Part shown: positions 35,820-48,020 of the stretch, piece after piece
Numbering within the stretch: the first letter of the stretch is position 1
Layout: the number at the start of each line of letters is the position of its first letter
DNA from: Lycorma delicatula
Lineage: Eukaryota; Arthropoda; Insecta; Hemiptera; Fulgoridae
Direction of reading: 5' to 3'
DNA length: 64,000 nt
Assembly (NCBI RefSeq): GCF_047948215.1
Contig: NC_134465.1
Coordinates: 48,825,946 to 48,889,945 of the forward strand
Notes under the pieces: generated by a model
Seen by the model: the letters and a program-made list of their open reading frames with translations, nothing else
What the model was told of the DNA's origin: nothing
Databases searched by the model: none
Translations under genes and position numbers: made by a program

Positions 35820-36777
35820 TGTCGCGTGTTCGCGGCTCGATCAGGATAATGAGAGATGAATAATTACAATTTATTGGTTTAAAAACATAAGTAAAACAAG
35901 ACAAATCAATAATAATAATAAGCGACAATAATAAACAACTCACAATAATAATTAGAATGAAAATAATAAATAAACAAATAATGATCGTAGTAATCACAAC
36001 CACAACAATAATAATGACAATAATAAACAGTGGTTACAAACAAAACAGAATTTAAAGTAATCGTCAGAATTTATTCACAGGTAGATAAATAACGAAAACC
36101 AGAAATCAGTCCTACCGACAAAATACATTAGCATGACCACTAGTCTTGTATTAACAACAATATTGATACAGATAAGGCAAGTATAAAATTCTTTCACTGC
36201 AAATACTTTTGTTGTTTCACAAATAAAACTATCCTACAATTTATGAATGAAATTTAGTACATTATCTCTTTCACTTATAGTCTTACAGTAAATAACCGAA
36301 CCATATCTTGTTTTCATGTACTGTAATTACTTGTAACGTCACCGTAATTGCCTCGAACCTATACTAGAAATTCGCTCTCTTACTGACCCCCTCGCAGAAT
36401 ATTCTCGCTAACTGACATCTAGCAGACTCTCATCATAACGTCTCGCTTAGACTGATTTGCAGAACTAATTTTTTAATTCCTCGGAGTATATATACTCCAA
36501 TCCTTTACCTTTCAGACCGGACCCAACTCTAAGCGTGAGAAAGATCGGTCGCCCTCAAATTTTCCCATGAAATTCCAAACTTGGTCCGGTAACTTTTCTC
36601 ACGGAACAACATCTGTTTAGTGTGTCAATGGGCAATATTGCAAAAGACGATTGTTAAACCGTCCTTTTAGCCACTTTCTGGATTCCTCCCATTATTATGT
36701 TTTCTACTACTTTCTTTTTTATTGGTAGAAATCCGTTACTCAGATCCGCTATACTAGTCTTGTTACACTATCACAAA
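35820..36777 (-). repeat. Candidate solo LTR (958 bp)
   Basis: On the minus strand it runs from TGTAACAAGACTAG to CGAACACGCGACA, beginning TG and ending CA. A TATA box sits in the palindrome GGAGTATATATACTCC about 285 bp from the start, and an AATAAA lies about 50 bp before the end. Both are in the positions expected of an LTR. No internal domain, primer-binding site or convincing target duplication is seen, so a solo LTR is the best reading, but it is not proven. Confidence 0.4.
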
Positions 36778-37600
36778 AAGTAATCAAATACAATAAAAGA
36801 TATATTACAACTTAAAATATATTTTTATTTGCTAAAAAAGATTAGCTACATAACAAGTAAGGTACATCACATTCGTATGAATTTAAAATCCAGGTGGTTT
36901 ATTTGTTTTAAATCTTTGTAAAAAGAGAAAATAAGATTATATATTTAAAACAGCTGTCATAATAATAATATCATTGTACAATGATTAAAGGTCATATGAA
37001 AAATGTTTATACCAAATATGGAATCCAATAACAGATATCTAGATGACTAGAGGTAATTAATTAAAACAGACGGAAATTCACTACATTTGGTACTTGGAAT
37101 CATGGCCCAAAATAAGCATGACATTTATAAACACCGTTTACATCAACAAAACAACATGGTTTTAATAGGAAGTGTAAAAAGATCAGACCATAAATTAAAA
37201 AAAATTTAAGAACAAAGAAAAATCAATCCAAAATTTTCAGCATCAACTAATAATTTAGAAATGTCATTGTTTAACTCAATTTCGAAAACATTATCACTGC
37301 AAATACAAATAATAAACTACTAGAAAGGTTAAATCAATAAAGCAACGTCGTGAAACGAACACTTTTTTGAAATACCATTCTTGGTTACTCAAAATTGAGT
37401 TTAAGAATGAAAGCTACTGAGTTTAAGAACAAAGAATAACAAGTTTCTTAAGAAGAAAAATTTGGTATGCAACGATTATTTAAAAAAAATAATAACATCT
37501 TTCTGGTTTCGTTCAATGTGAAGCTTGGATACCGTTGTTAACTGCTTCATACCAAGTTAATGTAAATTTTAAATGTAATACAAAAAGTACTAATAAATAT
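36778..37600. other. AT-rich spacer
   Basis: No frame, RNA gene or repeat terminus found. Confidence 0.5.
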
Positions 37601-38699
37601 ACAAACCAACATACTTGGCGTTTATAAACCTAGAAAAGGCATTCGATAACGTAGACTGGAATAAAATGTTCAGCATTTAAAAAAAATTAGGGTTCAAATA
37701 CAGAGAAAGAAGAACAATTGCTAACATGTACAGGAACCAAACAGCAACAGTAACAATTGAAGAACATAAGAAAGAAGCCGTAATAAGAAAGGGAGTCCGA
37801 CAAGGATGTTCCCTATCTCCGTTACTTTTTAATCTTTACATGGAACTAGCAGTTAATGATGTTAAAGAACAATTTAGATTCGGAGTAACACTACAAGGTG
37901 AAAAGATAAAGATGCTACGATTTGCTGATGATATAGCAATTCTAGCCGAGAGTAAAAAGGATTTAGAAGAAACAATGAACGGCATAGATGAAGTCCTACG
38001 CAAGAACTATCGCATGAAAATAAACAAGAACAAAACAAAAGTAATGAAATGTAGTAGAAATAACAAAGATAGACCGCTGAATGTGAGAATAGGAGGAGAA
38101 AAGATTATGGAGGTAGAAGAATTTTGTTATTTGGGAAGTAGAATTACTAATGATGGACGAAGCAGGAGCGATATAAAATGCCGAATAGCACAAGCGAAAC
38201 GAGCCTTCAGTAAGAAATATAATTTGTTTACATCAAAAATTAATTTAAATGTCAGGAAAAGATTTTTGAAAGTGTATGTTTGGAGTGTCGCTTTATATGT
38301 AAGTGAAACTTGGACGATCGGAGTATCTGAGAAGAAAAGATTAGAAGCTTTTGAAATGTGGTGCTATAGGAGAATGTTAAAAATCAGACGGGTGGATAAA
38401 GTGACAAATGAAGAGGTATTGCGGCAAATAGATGAAGAAAGAAGCATTTGGAAAAATATAGTTAAAAGAAGAGACAGACTTATAGGCCACATACTAAGGC
38501 ATCCTGGAATAGTCGCTTTAATATTGGAAGGACAGGTAGAAGGGAAAAATTGTGTAGGCAGGCCACGTTTGGAATATGTAAAACAAATTATTAGGGATGT
38601 AGGATGTAGAGGGTATACTGAAATGAAACGACTAGCACTAGACAGGGAATCTTTGAGAGCTGCATCAAACCAGTCAAATGACTGAAGACAAAAAAAAAA
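37601..38699 (+). pseudogene. Non-LTR retrotransposon RT fragment, copy C, with poly-A
   Basis: The cleanest LINE copy: a 319-residue frame (37,726-38,685) is uninterrupted from MYRNQTATV through RKGVRQGCSLSPLLF, LRFADDIAILAESKK, FCYLGSRITNDG, LYVSETWTIG and RRDRLIGHILRHPG to the natural stop after AASNQSND. A stop at about 37,679 cuts it from the upstream FINLEKAFDNVDWNKM. The 3' end is poly-A. The FADD catalytic pair is present, but the element is 5'-truncated at 37,601 and lacks the endonuclease and the start of RT. Copies A, B and C begin at different points of the same parent sequence, as expected for truncated reverse transcripts. Confidence 0.88.
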
Positions 38700-38749
38700 T
38701 ATCGATTGACTAACGTAATTATTAATACAAATTACCGTATTTATTCGAG

Positions 38750-38830
38750 TAAAAAAATACCGGTATGCTAGTAATGGATAGTTATCGGGGGCATACGACT
38801 GATAAAGTGAAAGACTTTTAAAAAAGTTTT
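38750..38830 (+). pseudogene. Pogo-type transposase scrap
   Basis: An 80-bp segment reads KNTGMLVMDSYRGHTTDKVK then DF and a stop. 'LVMDSxRGHxTDxVK' is the second-Asp region of DDE_1 transposases (pogo/Tigger/jerky). It matches the core of the foldback element at 44,255-44,335 and is a detached fragment of it. Confidence 0.6.
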
Positions 38831-38909
38831 TAGACTGATTTTGAGCACGAAACATTTTCATTGTTGGGCAGTGTAATTAAATTTAAATTTAAATGAAAAA
38901 AAGTTTTAA

Positions 38910-39345
38910 AAAAAGAGGAGATGAAATCGGATTTGAACCGATGTGCCTTCCCCTTATAAGATCCAAATATTTTAATAATTAAAATTTTATTTGACTTTAC
39001 CTCTGGAACCGATAAAAATAAGTACCGCTTATTATATATTGTTCTTTTCAACAATTAGCACTTAAAACTACAGTTAAGAAAAACTACAATCCCAATATTT
39101 TGGATTTTGGGCTTTTTTAGGACACTTTTGGTCCAGTCGATTGGAATCAAAAGGGGAGGTACACAACTAGATGTTACAACAGTCCTAAATTCAAAAGTTC
39201 AACAACCTACGACTAATCGTTTTTGAGTCACACCAAAACTAGTCAAAATTGATTCACGAATGGTCAAAATGGATATTCCCGTTGGAAATTTGAAAACCGA
39301 AATTTTTCACGATCAGAATACTTTCTTTACTTGGTACAAATAAAA
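38910..39345 (-). repeat. Repeat family X, inverted copy
   Basis: Minus-strand reading contains CGTGAAAAATTTCGGTTTTC, AATTTTGACTAGTTTTGGTG, TTTTGATTCCAATCGACTGG and AAGGGGAAGGCACATCGG, in the order of the plus-strand copies. Confidence 0.65.
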
Positions 39346-40008
39346 ACAAATTTTTATTACAGTATGTAATAAAGTAATTCAAACTTCGTCAGAACTTAAG
39401 ATTAACTTGAAAATAATGGAAACAGAAGGAAAAGAAATTACCTTAGGAAATCCTAAGATAAGGCAGATGAAATATAAGGAGAAAGTAAAATTTATCATAA
39501 TTTATGATGCGAAAAAAGAACTTTCCATTATAGATTATTAATACATAATAACTGACCGTGCACATAAAAAATATGAATGGAATCAGACATGCAGTTTAAC
39601 TCTCTTTTAGAGAAGAAAAAGAATAAAAGCAAAATAATTTATTATAACACTAAATAATAATAATAAATATATTATAAAAAAAAGAATTTAGCATAATTTA
39701 ATCCATTAATTTTATTATAATATTAAAAACAAAACTAGTACTACCAAAAAGATAATTCAATATAATAAAATGAATATACTAAAAAGACGCTAAGTAATAA
39801 TTCAAGTTATTATAATTCATAATACGAATGAATATGTCCATGTCATACCTGACACCATCATCAAGGATTACTTGTATCAATCAAATATATAATAAAGTAT
39901 ATACTGAAAAGAAACTCTTACAATAATAATGACTAAAGAAACTTGTCAATACTTGAAAACTCCATTCTCTTTACTTCATATATACTCACACGCGAGCGCG
40001 TACACACA

Positions 40009-40009
<1 letters not shown>

Positions 40010-40090
<81 letters not shown>
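40010..40090. repeat. (CA)n microsatellite
   Basis: About 80 bp of uninterrupted CA, preceded by a short degenerate CA/GC stretch from 39,986. Confidence 0.95.
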
Positions 40091-40091
<1 letters not shown>

Positions 40092-40507
40092 CCTAGCATT
40101 TCTCTTTAACATGCTGATATTGTTGTAACTCATTTCATTTTAAATGTTTTTTTTTTCAACACAAGTAATCGATAATAAATGTTAAATGTCATTGACATAT
40201 ATTTAAACAAAAACCATACAATAACAAAATTTTAAAAAGTAAAAAAAAAAAATAAGTACAGGAGAACAAAAAACGTGAATTGATATTTAAAAAAATAAAA
40301 ATAAAGTATGTAATCCCAAAATACAAAATAAGAACCGTACTCTGAAATGAACTATGTTTAACACCAAAAAAAAGATACAGTATATCGATCTCTTTTTTTT
40401 ATTTATGTTTTTTTTTTTTTTGTCTGACCGGGTATACCTATAATTCGATATCTAATAATCAAATTCCTGCTTTTACGATAAGGGCAAACAAGATTACAGA
40501 AAAAAAA

Positions 40508-40537
40508 AGTCGGGGAAGTTGCATAACTTCCCCGACT
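40508..40537. other. GC-rich perfect hairpin, 13-bp stem
   Basis: AGTCGGGGAAGTT, loop GCAT, AACTTCCCCGACT. The stem is exact and much more GC-rich than its surroundings. There is no U-tract following, and this is eukaryotic DNA, so it is not read as a terminator. Confidence 0.75.
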
Positions 40538-40719
40538 ATAAATGGGTAAGCCGACTACCAAGTCTATGTACTGGTTATATAGACGAGGGTTTTTGTTTGT
40601 TACGGATAAACAAAAAAAAAAACTACGCAATCAATCGTAACCAAATTTTCAACTGTGTTTCTAGGCATTACTGAGAAGGTTTTCAAAGATATTCCATCTC
40701 GAAAAAAAATATGTATATA

Positions 40720-41972
40720 CGAGGGTAAGTCAATTATTATCCGCAATTTAGTTATAATTTTTTTTATGTTGGTAGTACTGTTGTGTTGCGTAGATGACGC
40801 ATGCGTGGTTTAATTGTTGTTATGGCTGTGCACGTTCGATGCTGCTAAGTTAGTTTCAGTATCGCTGCCCTGCCGTTAACCACGGCTGCTCCGCTTTCTG
40901 TTTGTACCAAAGAAGAGCAACGTTCAGCGATCCGTTTTTTGTGGTCAGAAGGTGTATCAGGGGGCGAAATTCATCAAAGACTTTCGGTACAGTAGGGGAA
41001 CAGAGTGATACCGCAACGGAGTGCCTACGAATGGATTGAAAATTTCAAAAATGGTCGCACAAGTGTTACGCACGACGAAGCAGCCGGACGACCGTTTACC
41101 ACCGCAAATGAGGAAAACATTGAGCGTGCACGTGACACGTTTTTCTTAGACACACGAGTAACTATCGATGAAGCGGCACATCGTCTGCAAATTATTCACG
41201 GTTCTGCCTACGAAATCATTAACAACAGACTTGGGTTTCATAAAGTCTGTGCAAGATGGGTCGCATAAACAAACGCGCTTGGACATCTGCCGAAAACGTT
41301 TGGATCGCTACGGTAACGAACGGGACATCTTAGACAGAACCATCACTGGGGACGATCCATCATTACGAGCAGAGTATGGAATGGAAACATCCAAATTCGC
41401 CCTGCAAAAAAAAGTTCAAAACCCAACCGTCCGTATGAAAACTGATGCCCACGGTTTTTTGGGACTCACAAGGTCCAGTACTGGAACATTATGAGGAAAG
41501 GGGCACGACAATAAACAGTGCACGATACAGTGAGATGCTTACTGCCAAGCTGAATCCTGCAATTCGAAGCAAACGCTGAGGACTGTTGTCGAAAAGTATC
41601 GTATTGTTGCACGACAATGCCCGTCCACATACTGCTGAAACGCTCCAGAAATTCAACTTTGAAGTGCCGGTTCATCCTCCGTATACTCCTGATACTGACC
41701 CTTCTGACTACCACTTGTTTGGTCCATTGAAAGAAGCATTAAGGGGCCATCGATTTACCTCAGACGATACGGTGAAAGAAGCAGTGCATCCCTGGCTCGC
41801 AGCTCAACCGAAAACCTTCTTTTATGAGGCCATCAGGAAGCTTGTGCAACGATGGATCAAGTGCGTTAAAATGCAAGGGGACTATTTTGAAAAATGACGT
41901 ACATGTAAGTTTCCTATTTGTATTGCAATAAAATTTATAACTACATTGCGGATAATAACTGACTTACCCTCC
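40720..41972 (+). mobile_element. Mariner element, decayed (1.25 kb)
   Basis: TA flanks (40,718-40,719 and 41,973-41,974). Inverted repeats are CGAGGGTAAGTCAATTATTA at the left and GGAGGGTAAGTCAGTTATTA, reversed, at the right, both continuing TCCGCAAT. Confidence 0.88.
40903..41897 (+). pseudogene. Mariner transposase pseudogene
   Basis: With frame changes: VCTKEEQRSAIRFLWSEGV, a stop near 40,994, RSAYEWIENFKNGRTSVTHD, AAGRPFTTANEENIERARDT, GSAYEIINNRLGFHKVCARW, TGDDPSLRAEYGME (where the first catalytic Asp lies, motif eroded), LGLTRSSTGTL-type debris, then LLHDNARPHTAETLQKF (second Asp) and PYTPDTDPSDYHLFGPLKEA (third Asp), ending KCVKMQGDYFEK. I count only 30 residues between the second and third Asp where DD34D mariners have 34, pointing to a small in-frame deletion after HTAE. 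Several stops and slips make it inactive. Confidence 0.82.
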
Positions 41973-41974
41973 TA

Positions 41975-43050
41975 CATACTTAGAAACAATCGTACAGAAT
42001 TTCATAAAAATTTATTAATCCAGTGTGAAGGTATCAGCAAAACGATACAGATAAAAAAAAAAAAAAGATTTATTAATCGCCAACCATAAATGAAATCGCC
42101 CATATATATAAACCCAAATTAACGTTACGAACTGAATCATCTAATTAGTACACGACTGTTATTTTGACTCAAGAATCGAGAAAAGAGAAAAAAAAACAGT
42201 TTTTTACCTGCATTCCTTTATGGGGGTTTAAATAAAACTAAACCACACCATCAGAAAGTATGTATAACCAAAGAAACATTAATTTGTCTGAAGAAATTTA
42301 CCATTATCTGAAATGACAAAATTTTAATCAGAAATTTTATCTGAAATGACAAATGAGCCATTGATTTAAATACTTTATATAGTTATTTTTTCCGTACGTA
42401 CATACAAACCTAAGTATTCACAAAAACTTAGACAAATATTTGCAACCTTTCAGAATTTTGAAACGCTAAGATTTTATTTATTTATTTCTTTTGATTAGAC
42501 AAGAGTTAAGAAACGTCTAGATCAGTCAAAACCCAACAATCAAAATTTGACGGCGAGCATATTTTCATTTATATAGTAGGCTGTGTAACTGCTATACACT
42601 ATAATTAAATGTCAGTGTGGGGTGTATATATGGATGGATAGATGTGTGTGTGCGCGCGCGCGTGCGAGTAGCAAAGAAACAGAACACGATTTAAATCTAA
42701 CATTATTTTAGAAAATAAGTGATTAGTTTATTGTGTAAAGTAAAAGAAATGAGATCTTACTATATTAGAATTCCAAATAAAGCTACAATGGTAAAATTTC
42801 AAATTTCTGTTTATATACATATATATTTTCAGTCATTAAAAACTAAAAAAGTTATTATAAATTATAATATTTTACAAATCTTAATTTTTAAATGAATTTT
42901 CATCACTTGTATATGGGATGAATGCTACTGTCAGTTAATAAGATGTATGCGTATGCGTGTGCGTGTGTGTGTCGGTACACATTAATACACACGCATTACA
43001 TTAAGACTAAATTAAAGTAATTAAATAAGGATATTATGTTAAATAAAAAT
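41975..43050. other. AT-rich spacer with short GT/GC tracts
   Basis: GT/GC repeats lie at about 42,638-42,666 and 42,949-42,972. No gene is seen. Confidence 0.5.
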
Positions 43051-43250
43051 TACTTTTAATGTACATAAAACTATGTACTGCTGTAAATATTTCAGATTTT
43101 GGACCCCGAAAATGAGACAGTTTCAAAATGTTAGGAATTGGCGGCGATTTTTTTTTAATGAAGTACACTCTGTAACAGTCCAATTTTTTTTTTAAGTACT
43201 ACTACTACCTAAGAGTTAAAATTTAAAAAAAAACAAGCCTCTTACCCTAA

Positions 43251-43530
43251 CCCACCGGGTTGCGTCTAGTGGTGAACGCGTCTTCCCAAATCAGCTGATT
43301 TGGAAGCCGAGAGTTCCAGCGTTCAAGTCCTAGTAAAGCCAGTTATTTTTACACGGATTTGAATACTAGATCATGGATACCGGTGTTCTTTGGTGGTTGG
43401 GTTTCAATTAACCACACATCTCACGAACTGAGAATGTACAAGACTACACTTCATTTACACTCATACATTAATTCATCCTCTGAAGTAATATCTAAACGGT
43501 AGTTACCGGAGGCTAAACAGGAAAAGAGAG
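43251..43530 (+). repeat. tRNA-derived SINE, copy 6
   Basis: Plus-strand copy starting CCCACCGGGTTGCGTCTAG. It is flanked by the 14-bp duplication GCCTCTTACCCTAA (43,237-43,250 and 43,531-43,544). The tail before the duplication is AGGAAAAGAGAG. It interrupts the left arm of the foldback element. Confidence 0.9.
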
Positions 43531-44189
43531 GCCTCTTACCCTAAGCCCTTCATTATTTATTTTGGGCCAATAATCTGAAAAACAACAATTTGTAAACGTA
43601 ACGTAAGCAAATATTACAAGATTTGGTTATGCAACAAAATTAATTTTGAGTACACTAAAATGTTCAATATTTACTCTTTCCAAAAAGTTTTTTTGTTGGC
43701 CTCTGTACGATGTAAAATAAGAATGCTACAGCTCATGGAGAAAGTGACAAAAATGGCTTTTTCCACCTGTTAACGAGTTAGAGAAAATAGTCTATTACTT
43801 GAGAAAAATTTTTGCCATTACAAGTAGGTAGTTAACATATACCAAATATCATCAAAATCAAAAATAGTGACGCACTGATAAAAAAAATTTTTTGAATTAA
43901 AATGGAATACCCCGTCGTTGTCATTGGTTTATTTTCCTCTGATTAGATGGTTACGGAAGTAAACTGTGAGAGCGATGAATGTTACGAGTAATCTGCGGTA
44001 TTAAGGAGTGAATGTGTTTTATTTGGTTTTTGGAGGTTATTTGGAGTGAATGTGTTTTCATTGGCTTACTATTCTGATTAGATAATTATGGAAGTAATCT
44101 GTGAGGGTGGTGAATGTTAAGAGTAATCTGTGTATTGAAGAGTGAATGGAGTTATTATCAGAGCACAGGAATCAAGTTGGATGGACGAA

Positions 44190-44335
44190 ACCTTAATTTT
44201 AGATTGGATCATGTGTGTATGGCAAAAGCGATCAGGAGATTACTTAATAAAAAAAATGCCGGTATGCTAGTAATGGATAGTTACCGTTATCATACGACTG
44301 ATAAAGTGAAAGACATTTTAAAAAAGTTTTTTATT
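44190..44335 (+). pseudogene. Pogo-type (DDE_1) transposase fragment
   Basis: One frame reads CVWQKRSGDYLIKK, another NAGMLVMDSYRYHTTDKVKD then ILKKFF. This corresponds to the 'W..RPxGLLKK xxLLVxDSFRGHxTDxVK' region around the second catalytic Asp of pogo/Tigger-type transposases. Gly of the RGH motif has become Tyr here, whereas the scrap at 38,750 keeps it. Nothing before or after is recognisable, so about 80% of the protein is gone. Confidence 0.6.
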
Positions 44336-45599
44336 ATATTTTTTATCGGGTTTCCTATTCTGATAAGATCGTTACGGAAGTAATCTCTGATGATGGTGAG
44401 GGGTATTCCATTTTAATTCAACAAATTTTCAAACATTTTATTGCGCCACTATTTTTGATTTTGATATTTGGTATACGATAACTACCCACCTTATGGTGGT
44501 CATAAAATATTGTTTTATGTTTTTAAATTCTTTTCTTACTTGCCAACAGGTAAAAACAGCCATTTTGGTTACTTTTTCAATTAGCTGTAACATTCTCATT
44601 TTATATAATGCAGAGGACAGAAGGTTTTTTTTTGGAAAGAATAAAGATGAAATTTCACCTTGGTGTAGTCAAACTTCATTTTGTTACATAACGAAATTTT
44701 GTAATGTTTGCTGACGTTACGTTTACAAGTTGTTGTTTTTTCAAATTATGAGCCCAAAATAAATAAAGAAGGGCTGAGGGTAAGAGACCTATTGTTTTTA
44801 AATTTTACTCTTAGGTAGTAGTTGTACTTATAAAAAAAAATTGGACTGTTACCAGTGTCCTTCATTAAAAAAAATCGCCGCCAATTCGTAATATTTTGAA
44901 AATGTCTCATTTTTGGGACCCGAAAACCCGAAGTGGGACTGATGGCAAAAATGTGAAATTTTTACAGCTGTAAGTACTTTGTATGTATTTTAAAGCCATA
45001 TAAAATTCATTTTGTTACTCAAAGGGGTTGACGTGTAATGAAGCCATCAAAACCGCTAAAAACACCATTCCTGCTAACCGTGAACAATGTATCCAAAAAA
45101 TTCACAGTATGTATTTTTTCAGTTAAAAATGTTGGCCTACTATACAAAATATTCTGATATGTCTACAACGAGATAGCTTATATTCTAATCAGTTTGTTAC
45201 TTAAAAGTATGACTCATACATACAAACTCTATGTTTAAACACGAAAGTGAATAGACATGCATGGACATGAAATTTTGCATAATCCTGAATGTAAACATTG
45301 GAGAAGGCTCAGTTACTGTTTTGATTTCAGTGTGATATGTTGAACTGTTGCTAGTATTAATACTGTGGTTAGGTACACTTGTTTATAAAGTAATTTCATT
45401 AGCAGAGAACTTCCTTTTATGAGATATCTTTTATTCTTAATTTTATTAATTAGAGAAATTTTTATTTTAGCTATAGAGAAACTGGGAAAAGACAAAGTGA
45501 GGTGCAGTTGGTAGTTTTATAGTTCATACGGATTATGGAGTGTTTCAATTGGCATTCACACTGAAACAGTATGTCACAAATTGACTTAAAATAGATTTT

Positions 45600-48020
45600 C
45601 AGTATTGCACGAAATTATATAGAGTTTACTGAAAAGCAAATAGCATTGATATCTTTAAGATGTGGCTGTACTGAACCACCATATCTCTACTTTTCATAAA
45701 ACCGAATATTTAGATAAATATTTTCATATTAATGGAAAAGTTACTCTGACCGGTTTAGCAGTCACATTAAACCGGTTAAAAAATCTCTTCGAGAAATATC
45801 TTTTGACACTTTCAACAAGCAATCCAATTTAAAATTAATTCCAGGCAGAGCACTGTGTACAAAATGCTTAAACAAAATACAAAAACAACAAGATGATACA
45901 AAAAGCGGACCGGAATGTCAAGATATATTTGAGCCTCAATGTGTTATGTCAAGTCAGTGAGTAAAACTTGTTCAGCAATTGCCATTTCCCCTGTTAAGGT
46001 TCAAAAATTATCGAGCACCGCAAAGTATCTGATTTTAAAGAATAAAGTTAAAAAAATAGTCGAGTCAGTTACCAGTAAATTAAACGATTCCTTTGATTTA
46101 AATGTTTCTACAGAAGAAAACAGTTTAGTACCACAAAATTATGCTGATTTAGGTAGGGAATACAAAGAATTATTCGTTAAAATAAAGGATAAAATGAAAA
46201 CAGTTACATCAACCCAGAAAAATATTAATATTTTAAGTGTATTACCAAGCATCTGCAACATTCAAAATGAATTTAGTGTTAGTATTTAGCCTGTCAATCC
46301 AAACAAGTGGAATTTTGCCATAAATTAGCAAAAAGAAATGTAGTCATATAATTTATGAAAATGTTATTAAATGTGTCCAAGATATTTACCATAATCATAA
46401 TCACAGCCAAATGATGCCAGGCAAGAAGGATTGTGTCTCTATAAGACAAGCTGACGGGAAGAAAATTAATATTCAAAAAACTTATCTTATGTAACTTAAA
46501 AGAATTGTACACAGCCTTCAAAGAAAGACATAAGTTAAAAGTTGGTTTTTCAAAATTTGCTGATTTAAGACCTAAATTTTGTGTTCTAGCTGGTGGGTCA
46601 GGTACTCACTCAGTATGTGTGTGTGTGTGTCACCCACCAAAATGTAAACTTCGTGTTATCTACTTAAAAAATGAAATTTGATTATAAAATTCTCCTTTCA
46701 ACCGTGGTATGTGATATAGAAAATGAAATGTGCATGCTGTTACAGTATGAAAAATTTCTAGACACAATGAAATGCTTAGATTACTGCAAGAGTGCTGGGA
46801 TGACTTTGATTCTTAAATTATTTTCAAACAGTGGGTTTCTGTTGACCGTTGTCAACTGACTACTCAAATTCTTCCATTTCAAGAGTACTTAGATAAACTT
46901 ACTGAAAATTTAAGTAATCTAAAAAGGCATCATTTTGTTACAAAGAAACATGCTAATTTCATCAACATTAAAAAGGAAAACTTGTTGGAGGGTAGATATA
47001 TTGAAACGGGAGACTTTCTCTCAAAATTTTCTTTTTGTGATATAGGATCAAGTCAAAATCTTATGCTACAATACATTCATTTCTCATAAATTTTAAAAAA
47101 GAAAGAAAATTACAAAGCCAAAGCTACTGTGCGATTAGTGAGTAGTTGAAGCACAATACTACATCGTTCATTCTGCTTACAAAAGCGAGTTATAAATAAA
47201 GTAAAAACACTGTTACCACAAGTTAAACAATTTTTTTATTTTTCTGATGACTCCTCAGCCAAGTATAAAAACAAAAAAATTTCATAAATTTGTGCTACCA
47301 TGAAGAAGATATTGAAATCGCAGCTGAATGGCATTTTTTTGCTTTATACCATGGAAAAGGACATGTGATTGTATTGGTGGAACTGTGACTAAAGCAAGCC
47401 TTCAAAGGACAGTCATCAATCAAATTGTTAAACCTTCTCAAATGTACAATTATTGCAAAGAAAATATTATTTTCTGCAGTAATAAAGATGTTTAAGAGAC
47501 TGAAGAATACCTCAGTCCGCGTTATCAGGTAATCACAACAGTTCCAAAAACAAGAACCTTTCAACAAATCAGAAATGTATTCTGATAGTCCAAATCAGAA
47601 ACATTTACGTTAGTATTGGTACAAAAGGATATTAATGTTTCTGATTGCTTTATGCGTTTACCAAAGCTAAAATGTCAAAATGATGTCTGCTGCATATATG
47701 ATGCGAAGTGGTGATTAGCCGAAGTCATTGAAGTCAAAATACAAGAAAATGATGAGGAATAACGAATACACTTATTCCATCTGCAGGGTCCTGCTACTTC
47801 ATTCAAGAAATCATTGATGGATAATCAAACACAGGTTCAACTGGAAAATATTTTAATGATTCTCACACCTTCACAGCTTTTTCTATCAACTACTGGAAGA
47901 GGACACAACATTACACCAAAGATGAATGAGGACTTATCAGTTCTACTCAATAAAAAGGAGCACTTAGTGGCAGGAGCACTAAGTTATGTTAAGTTTATTA
48001 TTGCAGAAAGTGAAGACTGA
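45600..48020 (+). pseudogene. Uncharacterised family B protein, decayed
   Basis: A 2.4 kb stretch can be followed in alternating frames: KVTLTGLAVTLNRLKK, SLREISFDTFNKQSNLKLI, PGRALCTKCLNKIQKQQDD, a 116-residue frame at 45,939-46,289 (NYADLGREYKELFVKIKDKM), ERHKLKVGFSKFADLRPKFC, VLAGGSGTHSVC, QILPFQEYLDKLTENLSNLK, FFYFSDDSSAKYKNKKIS, WHFF/YHGKG-like residues near 47,330, then NILMILTPSQLFLSTTGRGH near the end. The frames follow each other in order, so this was one gene of roughly 750-800 codons. Cys-rich CTKC and GTHSVC suggest metal binding. I recognise the pattern from multicopy hypothetical proteins of invertebrates but cannot name a function; a transposase origin is inference. Confidence 0.6.
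46613..46631. repeat. Short (TG)n inside family B
   Basis: GTGTGTGTGTGTG follows the GTHSV codons, so a conserved VCVC-type stretch has slipped into a microsatellite. It adds one or more Cys-Val pairs and probably a frame change. Confidence 0.6.

Larger units (their letters stand above)
39346..40717. other. AT-rich spacer with CA microsatellite and hairpin
   Basis: Contains a (CA)n tract and the GC-rich stem-loop described below. No gene is seen. Confidence 0.5.
43051..44995. mobile_element. Foldback element with about 550-850-bp arms and a pogo-like core
   Basis: The left arm (43,051 to about 43,910, including a SINE) is an inverted copy of the right arm (about 44,398-44,995). Matching landmarks, with minor differences, are TTCAGATTTTGGACCCCG, GGCGGCGATTTTTTTT, AAACGTAACGTAAGCAAA and TCAAAATCAAAAATAGTG. 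Without the SINE the two arms are about the same length, 550-600 bp. The core has three tandem-like CATTGG/GTTACGGAAGTAA units (about 43,920-44,110) and a pogo-type transposase scrap, so it is probably a deletion derivative of a pogo-like transposon. Confidence 0.75.

Noticed and set aside
38931..38955. B-box-like GGTTCGAATC in family X as another tRNA-derived SINE
   Set aside because: No A box at the right distance and the sequence is internal to a longer non-tRNA repeat.
39933..40133. Open frames of Cys-Val or His-Thr repeats
   Set aside because: Read-through of the CA microsatellite on either strand.
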